Positions 20,448-32,738 of a stretch of 64,000 bases of DNA are shown here, piece by piece (the stretch's first letter is position 1; every line of letters begins with the position of its first letter). This DNA comes from Sistotremastrum niveocremeum HHB9708 (Eukaryota > Basidiomycota > Agaricomycetes > Sistotremastrales > Sistotremastraceae). The position numbers and the translations under genes are program-made. The stretch covers positions 230,225 through 294,224 of the forward strand of contig KV419404.1 of assembly GCA_001630475.1 (NCBI GenBank), given 5' to 3'. Under the pieces are notes generated by a model that was not told the DNA's origin, did no database searches, and saw only the letters and a program-made list of their open reading frames with translations.

Positions 20448-23071
20448 TTATGTCAGATGTTGTAGATAGCTATGTCCCTTCCCCAGCATCCATATCGTGA
20501 AAGAGAACTTGAAATTAGGATATGCAATCGCGCAGGTTTTGTTGAACATTCCTTCTATCGCCTCTTGTGCCCAAGATCCGTCCTATACCAGCGTCAAGAA
20601 AGATATTAGCAATAGCGATCAACATACGGGCAGTTGGCGATCCATAACCATCTTCATTGCTCTTTCGATCGGTCCTCGATGAGGATATTGGGCGTACATA
20701 AGCGCCATTGTAGCCCATGCCGTTTGGACCACTTGAGTCTGCTCATGCTCGACCCAAACTTCTTCTTCGCAAGACTACAAAGAGAGCATAAGGCAAAGTC
20801 AATCCAGATGGTGATTGTGCGTACCCTCCAGCTTTCTCCCCACCCGCCATCGCTTCTCTGCTTCGACACTAAGAAGTCGCAAGCTCTCCGAACGTGGTCA
20901 CTCGTGGCGTATGTTTCTCCAACAAGCGACAGAGACTCGAGAGCGAATTGGGAGGCATAAGTGAAACAGATGCCCCAACTGCCGTACCATGCGCCGTTTG
21001 GGTTCTGAGCAGCTTTGATATACTCCACCGCCTTCCGGGTGACGCGCCTAATTATAAGCATGAGCCGGGGAACAGATAGGAAAGAATGCATGACTTGCTC
21101 GATGTCGTGTCTGCGATAATTTGGGTAGTGCTTCTTAAATATTGAGAGGGCCGTCACCGCTGATGTTGTACATTCAGGGTAATTATATTCAATCATAATG
21201 TTGCCTAAGCACACGACTGATTAGCATTGCCATCGAGTGGACAGTACATGTACACAACACACCGAAAACTTCCGCAGGGTTGATCAGCTCAAGAAACTTA
21301 GGACCGCGTATGAGCTCGTAACTGGCAAAGCCGCCGTCGATGTTCTGCATCCCAAGAATAATATCGACAGCGTCATATAACCGCCGCTGCGATACCAATT
21401 TAGGGGTGTAACTATCAAATCGCAGTTAGCGAAAAGCGTAGCATCGCGGGCAATAAACGCTGACGAGAGATGTTCTTGCAGATATAACACAGCTTTTAGG
21501 CCCTCTCCAGTGCAATCGCTTACGGTATAACCTTGTTCCTTGGTGCTAAAAGGCCAGGCACCTTTCGTCGGATGTCGATATGCCACTTTGAAGTGCTTGG
21601 GATTATCTTGGATCTGGCACTGATCGAGCCAATGCAGACATCTGATAGCATTGTCTTGGAATGCCTTCTCCTCTGCCAATCCGCTCTCGACCAACGCTTG
21701 ACTCATGAATGCGATATCCCACAGTTGACTTCCATTGGTTCCGCACATCATCATACCATCGGCACCCATCCACATAAAGTCCCATCGCTTCTTGTAATGC
21801 TCCTTCCACGCGAACGATTCCGTTCCTTCTGCGTGGTACCGGCATACGAGATTCATCATCTTCGAGACCGGTCCGAGGGTTTGATATGCTGTGTTTTCGT
21901 CTTCCTGCACGATCAAACGGTATACCTTCTTCAAAGAGACGCGTCGAAGAGGAGGCATGGAGCAAGCCTCGTAGGTGGATAGAACGCCGAACAGGACATT
22001 GAGGAGAGTTGTATGTGGGGCGTACAAATCAACTGCAGCCACATTATTTCGTTGCGCTGGCCAATCAATTTGGTCGTAGTCATCGATGTACAGTTCCTTC
22101 AAATGATGTCACAATGAGGATGATGTGGAATGGCGGCAGACGAACCTTTCTTAAAGCCAGTATCAAAGCGTTTTCAGGCGCTTGGAAGCGATGGGCATAA
22201 AGATAGCTCATGGGTATGTAAACGTTCCGAGTATGTATCCACCACCTGTGTGGGTGAATCGGTAGCCATTCCGGTAGTAACCTACAAAATTGTCTCAGAG
22301 GCTGACGGAACAGCGGAGAATATCGCTACCATAATTCTGGAGGAACTGGATTATTTCCATCCCAATCGTAGACGTTCAGGATGGACAGCCAGAATTTTCC
22401 CCAGGCGGGAGCCCCGGTTGCTCCGCCTAGTCTGTGCAATGTCTTTCTTGCCTTACTAGTAACAGGATGCTCTGCAGGTACGCCTAGCAGCCGGAGAGCC
22501 ACATAATTCAAGGCAGTGCCAAAGACCGTTGATGGTCCTTCCACGTGCCTTTTGGGATTGATTTAGTCGTTGCTTCTCGAGTGAGATACGAAAACTCACA
22601 AACCCCATCCGCCGTCCTCCTTGTGGGCGCGATTGAAAAGATAGCGGATCAGTTCACGACGCTCTTCTTCTCTAAAGTCCATCTCGGACACGTAGGACCC
22701 AATGACGAGCCCAGGGATGAGGAACATTGGCCCTCCGTATTCTCCAGGCCAGTGACCATCTTGTGCTTGAAGGTTCTTGTAGAAATGAAATGCTTTTCGT
22801 GCTGCACTGAGCGCGTCTTCGGCCACCGAGCTCTCCGCACATCCCTAACTCAATCTAGATTCAAGACTCCTCGAAGATGATATATCCATACCGTTGGTAG
22901 ACCAAGCCAATATTTCTCCAAAGCACTTTGGGGCTCGTCGTACGTCGCTTGCTGTTCCGAATCCACGTATTTCCATACATGTCGACCGCCATCATTAGCG
23001 TCTAGTCTCCATTTTGAATAGTCGGTAAACGGCTTCGACCCGTCTGGGGGTAGCACGAAGTGATCAGCCAT
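20448..23071 (-). CDS. ERG7: Lanosterol synthase (oxidosqualene cyclase)
   Basis: Cyclises 2,3-oxidosqualene to lanosterol in the ER/lipid-droplet sterol pathway. Start [15 protein letters not shown]. The spliced exons carry QW repeats such as [82 protein letters not shown] and DGGWGESW. The end is [17 protein letters not shown]. The catalytic motif that is DCTAE in most family members reads DCTGE here ([12 protein letters not shown]); the acid Asp is kept. All exons join in frame with no stop, giving ~730 residues. One intron (21048-21098) has a GC donor (GCAAGT). It is divergent from ARP9, with only 81 bp between starts. A partial relic copy lies at 13030-13450. Confidence 0.93.
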
Positions 23072-23152
23072 AATGAATTTTGTGAGAGTCGTATCATGAT
23101 TTTCTTCCGAACTCGCTTGTGTTTGGCCTTGTTTGCACCAGTTACTTTTCCA
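23072..23152. promoter_or_regulatory. Very short divergent promoter, ERG7 / ARP9
   Basis: Only 81 bp separates the two start codons. The spacer is T-rich on the ARP9 side. No TATA box is visible, and the transcripts may well overlap at their 5' ends. Confidence 0.4.
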
Positions 23153-24840
23153 ATGAGCGCGTTCCGCGACTCCTCGATCGTCGTACTCGACACCGGCCGG
23201 TCGTCTATCAAGGCAGGACTTGGCCTGCATGAACTCCTGCATGCACCAGCCATTGTGAATACACACATTTTGAAAGAATGCTATGTCCTCATCTCAAGCA
23301 CAGGAAGTTCTGTCGCGCGTCGGTTTGAGGAGAAATGCCTCTGGGGATCTGCTCGGCTCAAATCAGGACGTTGTGCATATTGGCGAAACCAGTGATTCGA
23401 TCCACAGAAATGGGTTCATCAATGGCCATGCTAGTTCTTCAACGTTGCCACCGTCGGAACGACCTGCCAAAGTCTCTGATTACCTTGTCGCAAACGCGTT
23501 GGAGGAGGCATTGGCTGCAGGCGAGGATGTAGCGGTATTTTGGCCATTTGCGAAGGGTACAATCTCTGATTGGATCCAAGCCGAGGCGCTATGGTATGTT
23601 GATATTCCTACCGTCTTGAGATTTATTGAGATTTCTCGGAAGGAAGAATGTTCTGTTCAAGCAGCTGGGACTACGCCGCGTCCAAAATGAGTCTCCTGTC
23701 CTCCTCACTATCCCTCCGCTAGTGTCGCGTCGTATGTATCAACGCGTCACGCAGTTATTCTTTGAACGATTCAACGTCGCCGGTTTCACCCTGATCGAAC
23801 GTCCATTGGCTCAACTCTATGCAGCCAACAGTCTTTCCGGTGTTGTTGTGGACATAGGAGAGTATACGACGGATGTTACACCAATCGTCGAGACCGCGAT
23901 TCTGCACAGCGCCCGACTTGTCGTTGCTCTGGGCAGCTGGCACTGCGAACAATACCTCGCAAACATCTTGCGATCAAATCAGCACGTTGTCAAGGCGCTT
24001 TCGCCTCCCGAAGCACCACTGTCTGCGGATGCGCTCCACGCTCTCCTCGTAACACTCGCGCATCAGATATGGATCGATGGCTTGGTTAAGGTTCCTTCAG
24101 ACGGAGAACAAGTTCGTCCGGCGGAGGACGAAGGTATCACAGACATCGCGGCGGTTCTTGTTGCGGGCAAAGAGCGGGCCGTCATCGAGACCGGCATGAA
24201 AAAGCGTGCCAACGCCAAAGCAACAGCCGCCGAGCGTGAACGTGCTCGGGAGATCGAGGCCATGGATCTGATCCAGGTCGACTTTCATGGCCAGACTCTA
24301 ACCTTGGGCAAAGAGCGACACAGATTCTGTGAGCCTCTCTTCGACCCTTTTCTTCTGGGCAACCCGGCCTTGATCCGATCGCAAAATGGATCGGAGGAAG
24401 CTTTACCCTTGCAAGAGGCGGTGAATTATGCTATCAATAGTGTTGATATCGACTCGAGGCTGCGGTTGTGGGATGGAATATTCGTCACCGGTGATATCAC
24501 GAACCACGTCAAGGGTGAATCCTTTGTTCATCAGACCATTCCAAAAACTAACCCTGGACCAGGCATTGGTGCTGCGTTGCAGTCCAGAATGACAATGTAT
24601 GTCGTGACCAATCCCGACATGATGACAGAGATTCAACCTCGGGCGGTCAAAACATTGAAAGTCCCCGAATACTTTGCCAATTACCGAGAGAAGGGAGATG
24701 GTTTGGCTTCTTTTCTGGGTTCATCTCTTGTCGCAAAAAATCTCTTTGGAGACCCCGGAAGTCTCACCTTTGTTTCCAAAACCGATTACACCAATGTTGG
24801 ACCTTCGATTATAGTCGACAGATGCCCCACCGTCCTTTAA
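23153..24840 (+). CDS. ARP9: Actin-related protein Arp9 (SWI/SNF and RSC remodellers)
   Basis: Nuclear actin-like subunit of fungal chromatin-remodelling complexes. Start MSAFRDSSIVVLDTGRSSIK, an actin phosphate-1-like element. Introns 23255-23303 and 23594-23642 give joins APAI-EVLSRVGLRR and EALW-KNVLFKQLGLRR. The large last exon contains LLTIPPLVSRRMYQRVTQLF, SGVVVDIGEYTTDVTPI (degenerate phosphate-2) and the C-terminal actin-fold part LWDGIFVTGDI, ending IIVDRCPTVL. ATP-binding loops are weakly conserved, as is usual in Arp9. About 530 residues. Confidence 0.85.
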
Positions 24841-25209
24841 ACCCCGTTATTTCTGGTAACATTAATTGTGGGCTTTTCTGGGCTGGGGCCTTATGTTCCT
24901 TAGATAGTCCTACTGCTATTTGCATTATTTATCTGAATGTAATTGTACGGCTTTTGCTTCATCCTCATCCAAATTAGTGTTGACGGAGCGTCATGCTTTG
25001 CACGACTCCAACACACCAAGAGGCTGGCATGCTTGTCGGAGGGACACTAGAGAGCTGTGTTTGGAAGTCTGATTTCGGAGACCAACTTGCTCGACGTTCT
25101 AAAGAGGCTTTAACACCACAAGTGACTCAAGTGAATGTTCGATCCAGGGACCGGTAAAGGAGCCTCAAAACTGAGTTGTGATGTATTAAAATTAAATCGT
25201 GCAATATAT
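24841..25209. other. Convergent spacer ARP9 / TIM44
   Basis: 369 bp holding both 3' untranslated regions. No gene is seen. Confidence 0.5.
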
Positions 25210-26875
25210 CTATAAAAACTGCCGCGCAGATCGACGAGCCATCTAGAGCCGTATATCAGCGTGGAGGAAGACATTGACAGCACCAGTAAACCCACCTCAA
25301 CGACCTTCCATCCTCCGGTAAGCTCGTTGTCCAACTCCGCCTCCATTCGTGTGAGCACTGCAACATATGTGCATTGCTCAACCTTGTCTTCGGCACCAAC
25401 TTTGATGTCTCGCGTCCGTGCATCCCTAAACAGAAGCACTTCCTGCGTTTGGAAAGAGATGATCCAAGCAGGTACATCATTTTCAAGTAGTTTCCCTTGC
25501 ACAATCTACATAGATGAGTTAGCGCGATATCTTGACTGAGGGTGACAAAGTACTATACATCAACATTCCGAATATCCAACACCCGGCTTTCGCTGATTAG
25601 GCCCTGTTTTAAATATTGCTCCATAGTCGCCCACAAAACATTGTATGTCTGAAACAGTATGTGAATGCTGACGAGGGAAAGACTACGAAGGCTTACTGCT
25701 TCGCCACACCACTGCTGTAGAGACTCCCTGTCAGCGCTCAAATAAGCATCCACGACTTCAGGCACGATATATTCTCTGAGATCTCGGAGGAATGACTCAG
25801 TAGTGAAAGTCGGGTCCATCATTTTGATCAATCTGGTGACTTGAGCGGTCTCGTTCTCGTCAAACCAGGATCCAATAGTAGATGTAACTGATCGCATGCT
25901 TGAAATGACTGGATTTTCTGACTCGTCGTACTGTTGCCGTAGGTCATAAAATCTTCGGAGGAGGGGATTGGACTGCTTGAGGTTATCCCAAGCCTCGCGC
26001 TTAGCATTATCTGCATGGACTACCACAGAGGATCCGGCACTATGAGAATCGGTGTCAACTTGGCGCATTTGCTCGAGAATTGGGAAACCTCACTTTTCAT
26101 CAGCTTTCACTCTTGTTCGAGTGTTGAGACCCGCCGCCTTGCCCGCCTTTTCGAGTCTCTTTTGTCGCCGTCGCCGCCGTGCCTCTTTTTCTTCATATCC
26201 TGCATGCTTAGAGCTTCCGCTGTCATCAAGTGCATCTATCACCGTCTCCGACAAGACCTTGTAAGCTGCAGTATTTCGGATGGGTTCTGTGGAGTCCGCT
26301 ATCTGCTTCGAGACTGCTGCAGAAGCACGAGAGATCTATTCAACATTAATGCGAGGGCTTTGAAGAAGAGAAAAGGCACTAACAGTTTTCATGATCTCGC
26401 TCTCCTCCATGCTTTTCAAAGCTTCCGCAACTGCATCGTTCATTTTCACCCCTTGCTTGCGAAGCTCTTCGGCGGCAGCACGAAGTCTAGGATTTTCTCG
26501 GATGGACGACGTTAACTAGCAGTTATACCTGTCATTGGCGAATTGTGAAGTGTATGGGTTCGCGCGACTAACTCTGGCTCGTTCGTACAGCTCCTTAGTC
26601 TTCTTCAAGGCTTCTGAATCTTGCAATTTGTCTACGTCTCCGGACAGCTGCTTCATATTCTCCTGCAGCTTCCTGTTCTTCTGAATCTCCTCCTTGAGGA
26701 CATCCACGAATGTCTGGAAGGGTGACTTCGGCAATTCATCTAGACGGCGGGTAGAGGAGTGGAATGTTCTGGATTTCACTCGGAGAGAGCGAAAGGACGA
26801 AGAGCTGCCAGATGCGACTCTGAATGGTCCATTTCTTTCTGCAGATTGTAAGGCTCGACGCAGACGTGGTTGCAT
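25210..26875 (-). CDS. TIM44: Mitochondrial import motor tether Tim44
   Basis: Anchors mitochondrial Hsp70 to the TIM23 channel at the matrix face. The start is ATG 26875 (the frame also opens at a TTG three codons upstream). MQPRLRRALQSAERNG and following Arg/Ser residues form a presequence. Then comes KSPFQTFVDVLKEEIQKNRK, a coiled coil, and DVDKLQDSEALKKTKELYE. The Tim44 C-terminal domain contains NPLLRRFYDLRQQYDESENP, MDPTFTTESFLRDLREYIVP and QLTYNVLWATMEQYLKQGL-like blocks. The end is GGWKVVE-MARRSARQFL after a last intron. Several ~50-nt introns. It converges with ARP9 and diverges from the TBC gene. Confidence 0.92.
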
Positions 26876-27059
26876 GAACCTCAAAGATATGCCGAGACGA
26901 TGTCGGCAAGACGAAAATTATTCGGAAGAGCGATTATGTAATCAGCAGGATCGCAAGACTTTCTCCCAAGTGGAAATCTTCCATCAAAAACTAGTATATA
27001 TTCATATCATTCTGAAATGCGGGCCTTATATCTGAGCAAACACACTTACGAACATCCCA

Positions 27060-30000
27060 TTGTTTAAACTCATTAAATCGTCATCGTGGTTCGGCGAACT
27101 CGCACTACGAGATTACATAAGCAAGGCAGCCTCGTCTGAGTTACCGGCGGCAACACCGCCCTACAGCGATCAATTGGGATACGACGACTTTCCAGGTTCC
27201 TTTGAACTCCCGAAGTCTGGAGAATCATGTCAACTATATCAACTCATCTTAGGAAGATTCGGGAGCCAAACAAGGATGAGCAGTTAAGACAGTCCTTTGC
27301 CCTTACCCCTGCTCCCGACCCTGTGGATGTGGACTCTCAGAAATACAAGATCGAAGTGAACGCTACTCTAAGTCTACCTCAGGAAAGCGAAGAAGAAGCC
27401 TATGTTTGTTGTTATCAACTCTGAAACTTCTCGTTCTTTCTCATCATACACGCAGGCGGGCCGTCTATATCTACTGCCACCATACTTAGCGTTTCATTCG
27501 CTCGATCGGAAGAGCACAAGATTCACGCTTCCCTTATGCACGATTCGGCGTGTAGAAAGATTAAATACGCGTACTGGCATCTTTGCTTTGAGTCTAAGCA
27601 ATTGGCACGGGATGAAGATCGTCCGTCTACCTTTCTAAATCGCCTTTCACTCCTGATCTCGATTTTTGATGTTCAGATTGTGCAAATCACTTCTCTCCGG
27701 CCTACAGCTGATTTATTCTGTGCTCATCTTCGCGATGCGTTGAAGCTCGAACTTCAACGGGGCCAGATGAAAGCTATGAAGAGCTTTGTGAAGACATGCT
27801 ATTCAGAGACTCTGATCCCTGATAATACACCGGCGGGCACTGAAGACAGCGAGCTCGTTCAAACTGAAGACGTTGCATATCTGTGTGGTCTAGGAGTAAA
27901 GTTCAAGTTTCCAGGTGATCCCAAAAAGTATGGCGAACGAATGCACCAAGTTCTTGAATCTCATCAGGCAACAGGTTGCGTGAGGCGTCGAAGCTCAAGC
28001 TCTGGGCCACATATTTCCGAAGTGAGTTCATTTTTGCAGAGCTGGACCTATCTCATCAATTTATAGCTCACGGCCGCAATCTCACGCTCTTGAGGTATCC
28101 CCAGTCTACTCGATTGGTCCAAGTAGGCCTTCCGAACCGATTAAGGGGAGAAGTCTGGGAAACTCTTTCAGGTTCTCTATATCTCAGATTCTCGAATCCC
28201 GGGTTGTACGAGCGGATTTTGAAGGAGAATGAAGGGAAGGTTAGCACGAGTACCGAAGAAATCGAGAAAGACCTTAATCGCAGTTTACCTGAATACCCTG
28301 CCTATCAAACTGAGGAAGGGATCAATGGTCTACGACGGGTATTGACAGCTTATAGTTTCAAGAATCCCGAATTAGGATATTGCCAGGTGAAATCTTTGAT
28401 ACTTATAGTAGTCCAGGTATTCACAACTTTGCAGGCAATGAATATCTTGGTTGCCGCCATCTTGATGTATGGGACGGCATTGTCACATTGGCCCTATTTA
28501 TTCATGTAAACCCAGATACATGTCTGAAGAGCAAGCTTTCTGGCTCCTTGAAGTTCTTTGCGACCGGCTGCTTCCTGGATACTATAGGTAAGGTCATACG
28601 ATCGCGAGTCATAACTTAGCTTGAGACTCGACCTGAACCAGCCCATCGATGCATGGCACTCTTCTGGATCAACGCGTTTTCGAGTCGCTCGTAAAGAAAT
28701 GTCTACCTATCATCCACGATCATTTCCACGAGGTCGACGTACAACTTAGTGTGGCTTCACTGCCCTGGTTCCTCAGCTTGTAAGATCTGACTCCTTTCAC
28801 AGATCACCTGTACTGATCTGCGATCTTGCTAGGTTCATTAATAGCATGCCACTAATTTTTGCGTTCCGAATCGTCGATTGTTTCTTCTGCATGGGCCCCA
28901 AGGTCCTGTTCCAAGTTGGGTAAGCCTACTGTCTTCCAAAGTGAACACTGACTGACAAGCTACCTAGATTGGGTGAGTAACCTGCCACAAAACTGCGGCC
29001 CTCGAATAATTCAAATACCTAGCCATTCTTAAGATCAATGGAGAAGCACTTCTAGAAATTCAAGATGATGGAGCATTCATCCAGTACGACACGAGCTTTG
29101 CATAAGACTAATCTGATTTTTCGCCTGACAGTTTAATGCGAGATTACTTCGGCTCTCTTGGAGACTCTGCGCATCCCAACTCCAGCGATCCGCGTACGAG
29201 AGCCATCACAAGATTCCAGGAGCTCCTTCTAGTGGCTTTCCGTGAATTCTCAGTGATCACGGAGGAAACCATAGCAACCGAACGGAAGCAATTCCGAGGT
29301 GACATCATTCATGGGATAGAATCATTCTCCAAGAGAGCAAGCGTCCGAAATCTTAAAGATCTGGGCAACTTCACGAAAGATCAAGCCGGACTCATCTACG
29401 ATATCTTGTACAAGGCGATCTGCGTCGTTCCTCCCCCAGCATCGCTGCAAGGTGGAAGTGGGTCACCGAATTCTGGCCAAGGTCAAGTGGCCGAGCGGCC
29501 AGAAACGAGGATTGGGCTTGCTACCTTCAAGATATTCCTGAGTGAAATAGCAACATGGGCTCGAGATGAGAAGATTGTCTCGAATGGCTTCCAGGTATGA
29601 TACTAGCTTCACTCTTATTCAACCGCTAATCGTGATTCACAGGAACGGGTGGATAGAGAAGTTGCAGATCATGAGTTGATCGATCGAATATTTTTCTTTT
29701 GGGATTCTTCACGATGCGGAGCGTTATCTTTCCAGGTCAGAGCGTTTCAGAAGCAAGGGGAATACAGACACTAATACCGTTCATCCAGGACCTTGTCACC
29801 GGACTGAACGGAGTAATGTTCAATGATTTGATGGCGAACATCGAATGGTTCTTTACATTACATGATAAAGACAAGGACGGATTTTTGACCAAAGATGAAT
29901 TGCTAATCCTGTCCGAGTCCATGCTCGTTAGTTCTTATTAGTGTCCTACTTCATACGCTAACTTTGGATCAGTTCATCTTCCGGTATGAAGTGGGCGACG

Positions 30001-31089
30001 CATATCTTGGGGCGGTGTCGAGATTCATGACCAACGCTTTCGAATATGGCGATGCCATTCATGAAACGGAGAGATTAAAGACATCAGGAGAGGCAGAAAG
30101 CGAGAAACCTCAAGAATTAGGGAACAACCAACCATATCTCAACCTGGCCACGTGAGTAACAGCTGCTCTTGAATTCGGCACCTCATGCTGCCTTAGATTC
30201 CGCATGGTGGTTCTTGCAGATGAGATCCTCGAAAGTTTCTTCGAGACTGATCTCACTGCGTCCTTCCAACTTCAATCTATCCCTGACGGCCCCCTAGCAA
30301 CCCCGAAGAGCGGATTCTTTGGCGGTCTTCTCTCAACGATTGTCACAGATGACAACGTCAAACGCTTCCACAAATTCAGCGATGATCTCGGCAAAACCAT
30401 TGGCCAGCATCAAGTGAGTGACAACAACGAGTGACATTCTCCACAAATTTGATTATAAGGCTAGGTTGTCCATCGCCCTTCTATCGGTAGAATCGATCGG
30501 CCGATTGCTCTTCAAGAACCCAAAGCCCGCGAACCACTCTTATCATCCACTTCTCCTCGGCCCTCAGTATCATCGGCATCATCCAGTACCGTACTTGCCA
30601 CACCCTCAAATTCCACACCATCATTATCCATATCCCCACCGGTACCTGAGAAGGATGTATCTCCTCCAGAGATCACTCCCCTATATCATGCTGCTGCTGC
30701 TGCTGTGATGGAAAGAACGCCGTTTGCGATTGATGACCCCCAAGATGATGACGATGATGACGACGACGACGAAACGGGTGAGGGCGACACTCACAATCCT
30801 GACGATAAAGTCATGGATGAGGTACTGTATGACTGCCGAAGGACTCGATGTGGATGAGCTGACGCTTTCCTAGGTCGATGCATTCCTGGAAGAAAACGAC
30901 TCAGGTCTCACTGACGCTGACAAGAAGATTGCGAAAGGCACTGCATTCGATCTGCTTCGCTTCACTGTGGCTAATATAAATTTCAGATTTACTCTCCGCG
31001 CAACCCATTCGATGAGCGTGTCACCCCTAGATCTGAACAACTTGGGCGCAGCAAATCGCTCCTCAGGCGAAACGTCAAGAGCTCAATGA
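27060..31089 (+). CDS. GRAM-TBC-EF-hand RabGAP (TBC1D8/9, Gyp2-like)
   Basis: GTPase-activating protein for Rab GTPases. A GRAM domain ([14 protein letters not shown]) is followed by a TBC domain with both catalytic fingers: IEKDLNR (Arg finger) and GYCQ (Gln finger). A Ca-binding EF-hand ([12 protein letters not shown]) and an acidic tail follow. About 17 exons join cleanly, including [27 protein letters not shown] and [14 protein letters not shown] 5-nt exon at 28968-28972 is needed to give [13 protein letters not shown]. The 5' end is odd: conserved-looking sequence [18 protein letters not shown] begins at 27063 after a TTG with no ATG in that frame, and the frame changes near 27226, where ATG 27227 ([14 protein letters not shown]) is the first good start. 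The stop at 31089 assumes the last segment is unspliced. Confidence 0.85.
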
Positions 31090-31097
31090 TTATACGT

Positions 31098-32738
31098 TCA
31101 TACTTCCTCTATTCGACTGTCCTCATCATCAAGAGTTGCTTCCACAGCAATATCGCCAACTCTATCTTCACTTGCTTCATCGTTCTCCGTCTCCTTGCCT
31201 TCGTCTCGTTTTAAGAAACCCGCTAACTGTTCAATGTGCTCCGAAACCTTAGAATTAAGGAGTTAGTGTACAGGAGGATTAGGAAGAAATATCACAGCCG
31301 CTCACATTGTCTATCGTTTCTACTTCATGGGCCCGACGGATGATTTGATAGGTTCCGTGTTGTCGGAGGAAATCTCTTCCCCAACGGGTAGTGCATAGCA
31401 GAAGTAATGTTTCGACGTGCATCAACCGCAAGCTGGTGTCAGGTTCCCGTTTTTTTGTTGATGGTAGAAATTGAAGGGAAGCGGGCAAGTCATCTTGTTC
31501 CTGGGGCTAATCAATTATCAATCAGTGTAGATGGCGGGAGACGAACATCGATGTCAAGCTCTTCTGGGCCAGCTAAAGGGAGTAGCAGATATTGTAGAAT
31601 GTTGATTCCTGGAGCCTTCACCGTCGATGGTGGAACAGACACCAAATCCTCCTCGGGAGAGAGCAGAGCGCGGTGAGCATCTCTATGAAAGGCGCAATTT
31701 CTTGGGAAGTTATGTGAAACTTTAAGAGAGCAATTTTGTCCAGTGAAGGCTTACTTGATAGTGGATGAGATGCCTCCTCGACGAATAGTGTCCGGATGTT
31801 CGGTGAAGACTACTAACTTTGCCAGAGGAAATTCGAGAACATCGGCATTCATGGCTGATCTTGATGGCGTCAAAAGGAATGTTCGACCAGCAGGAGTCTG
31901 AACAGCAAAGGAGATAGATTGGTCGTTATGTAAGTACAAATGATCCTGACTCTAAAGAGAGCATGGCCCACCACGCTGACGTTGGCAAACACACTGGCAA
32001 GAAAGTGTAAAGAGCCATTTTTGGTACTTGGTCGATCGGATTCAGCTTCAGGAACGCTATTGGTAGGTGATCGTGCACGCTCTGTGAAGGCATCAATCAA
32101 TAAAGTCAAGGCGTCGATCTCGTGGATTTCGCCGTCCAATGGAGGCATAGGGTCCACGGAAGTAGCAGCTCGCGACATCATTGGGTAGATTTGTGGTGTG
32201 AGAAGAACAGGGATTTTGGTGTTCAGGAGAGTTGAACAGAATGCGGCATGTATGCTAAGATTGGAGAGGAGCATAGCAGCCATATCGGCGAGGGTTGAAA
32301 ACGGGCTCTGAATCCCGATGAGCATAAGTTTGCGACACACAATATGTTTGGGCATACGATGGTGTAGGATATCAGGAATACAAGAAATGTAGGCTCGGAA
32401 AGCGGCGACAAAAGCAATGATGAGTCCGAAAGGTTCACGAGTGCTCTGAATGCATCATGAGCGATCGTCTGGATGATACACCGCAGTTATAATTGATGGC
32501 TAGTCTGGCGATTATACGGATGGTGACGAACAAGTTGATCACGGCAGAGGAGTTTGAGATCCCTGATGACATCGGGGTCTTTGGTCTTGCTCAAGCCTGT
32601 ACCCAAGCCAGAGAGGAATATGTGTCGATATTTCGACTCTTTTGGTGTATAGCCCACTAGGTTTTCAAGTGCGATCTGGCGTGCTTCTGGGTTTCTGTCG
32701 TGCAAGAAGGGAAGCAGGGATTGAAGCTGTTCATCCAT
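31098..32738 (-). CDS. HGH1: Hgh1 family HEAT-repeat protein (eEF2 folding factor)
   Basis: Hgh1 acts with chaperones in folding of translation elongation factor 2. Start MDEQLQSLLPFLHDRNPEAR, typical of the N-terminal armadillo/HEAT part, then QIALENLVGYTPKESKYRHI and AFRALVNLSDS. Next come FSTLADMAAMLLSNLS and the DUF383/DUF384 part (MPPLDGEIHEIDALTLLIDAF, HFLASVFANVSVV). Near the end are LLLLCTTRWGRDFLRQHGTY and RRAHEVETIDNVSEHIEQL, then an acidic tail ending DSRIEEV. The stop lies 8 bp from the stop of the converging TBC gene. Introns are ~50 nt. Confidence 0.9.

Noticed and set aside
9557-23071. A dedicated triterpenoid gene cluster (cyclase plus SDRs)
   Set aside because: No P450 or transporter is present, and housekeeping genes are interspersed; the SDRs resemble HSD10-type enzymes. 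Only the linkage is noted.
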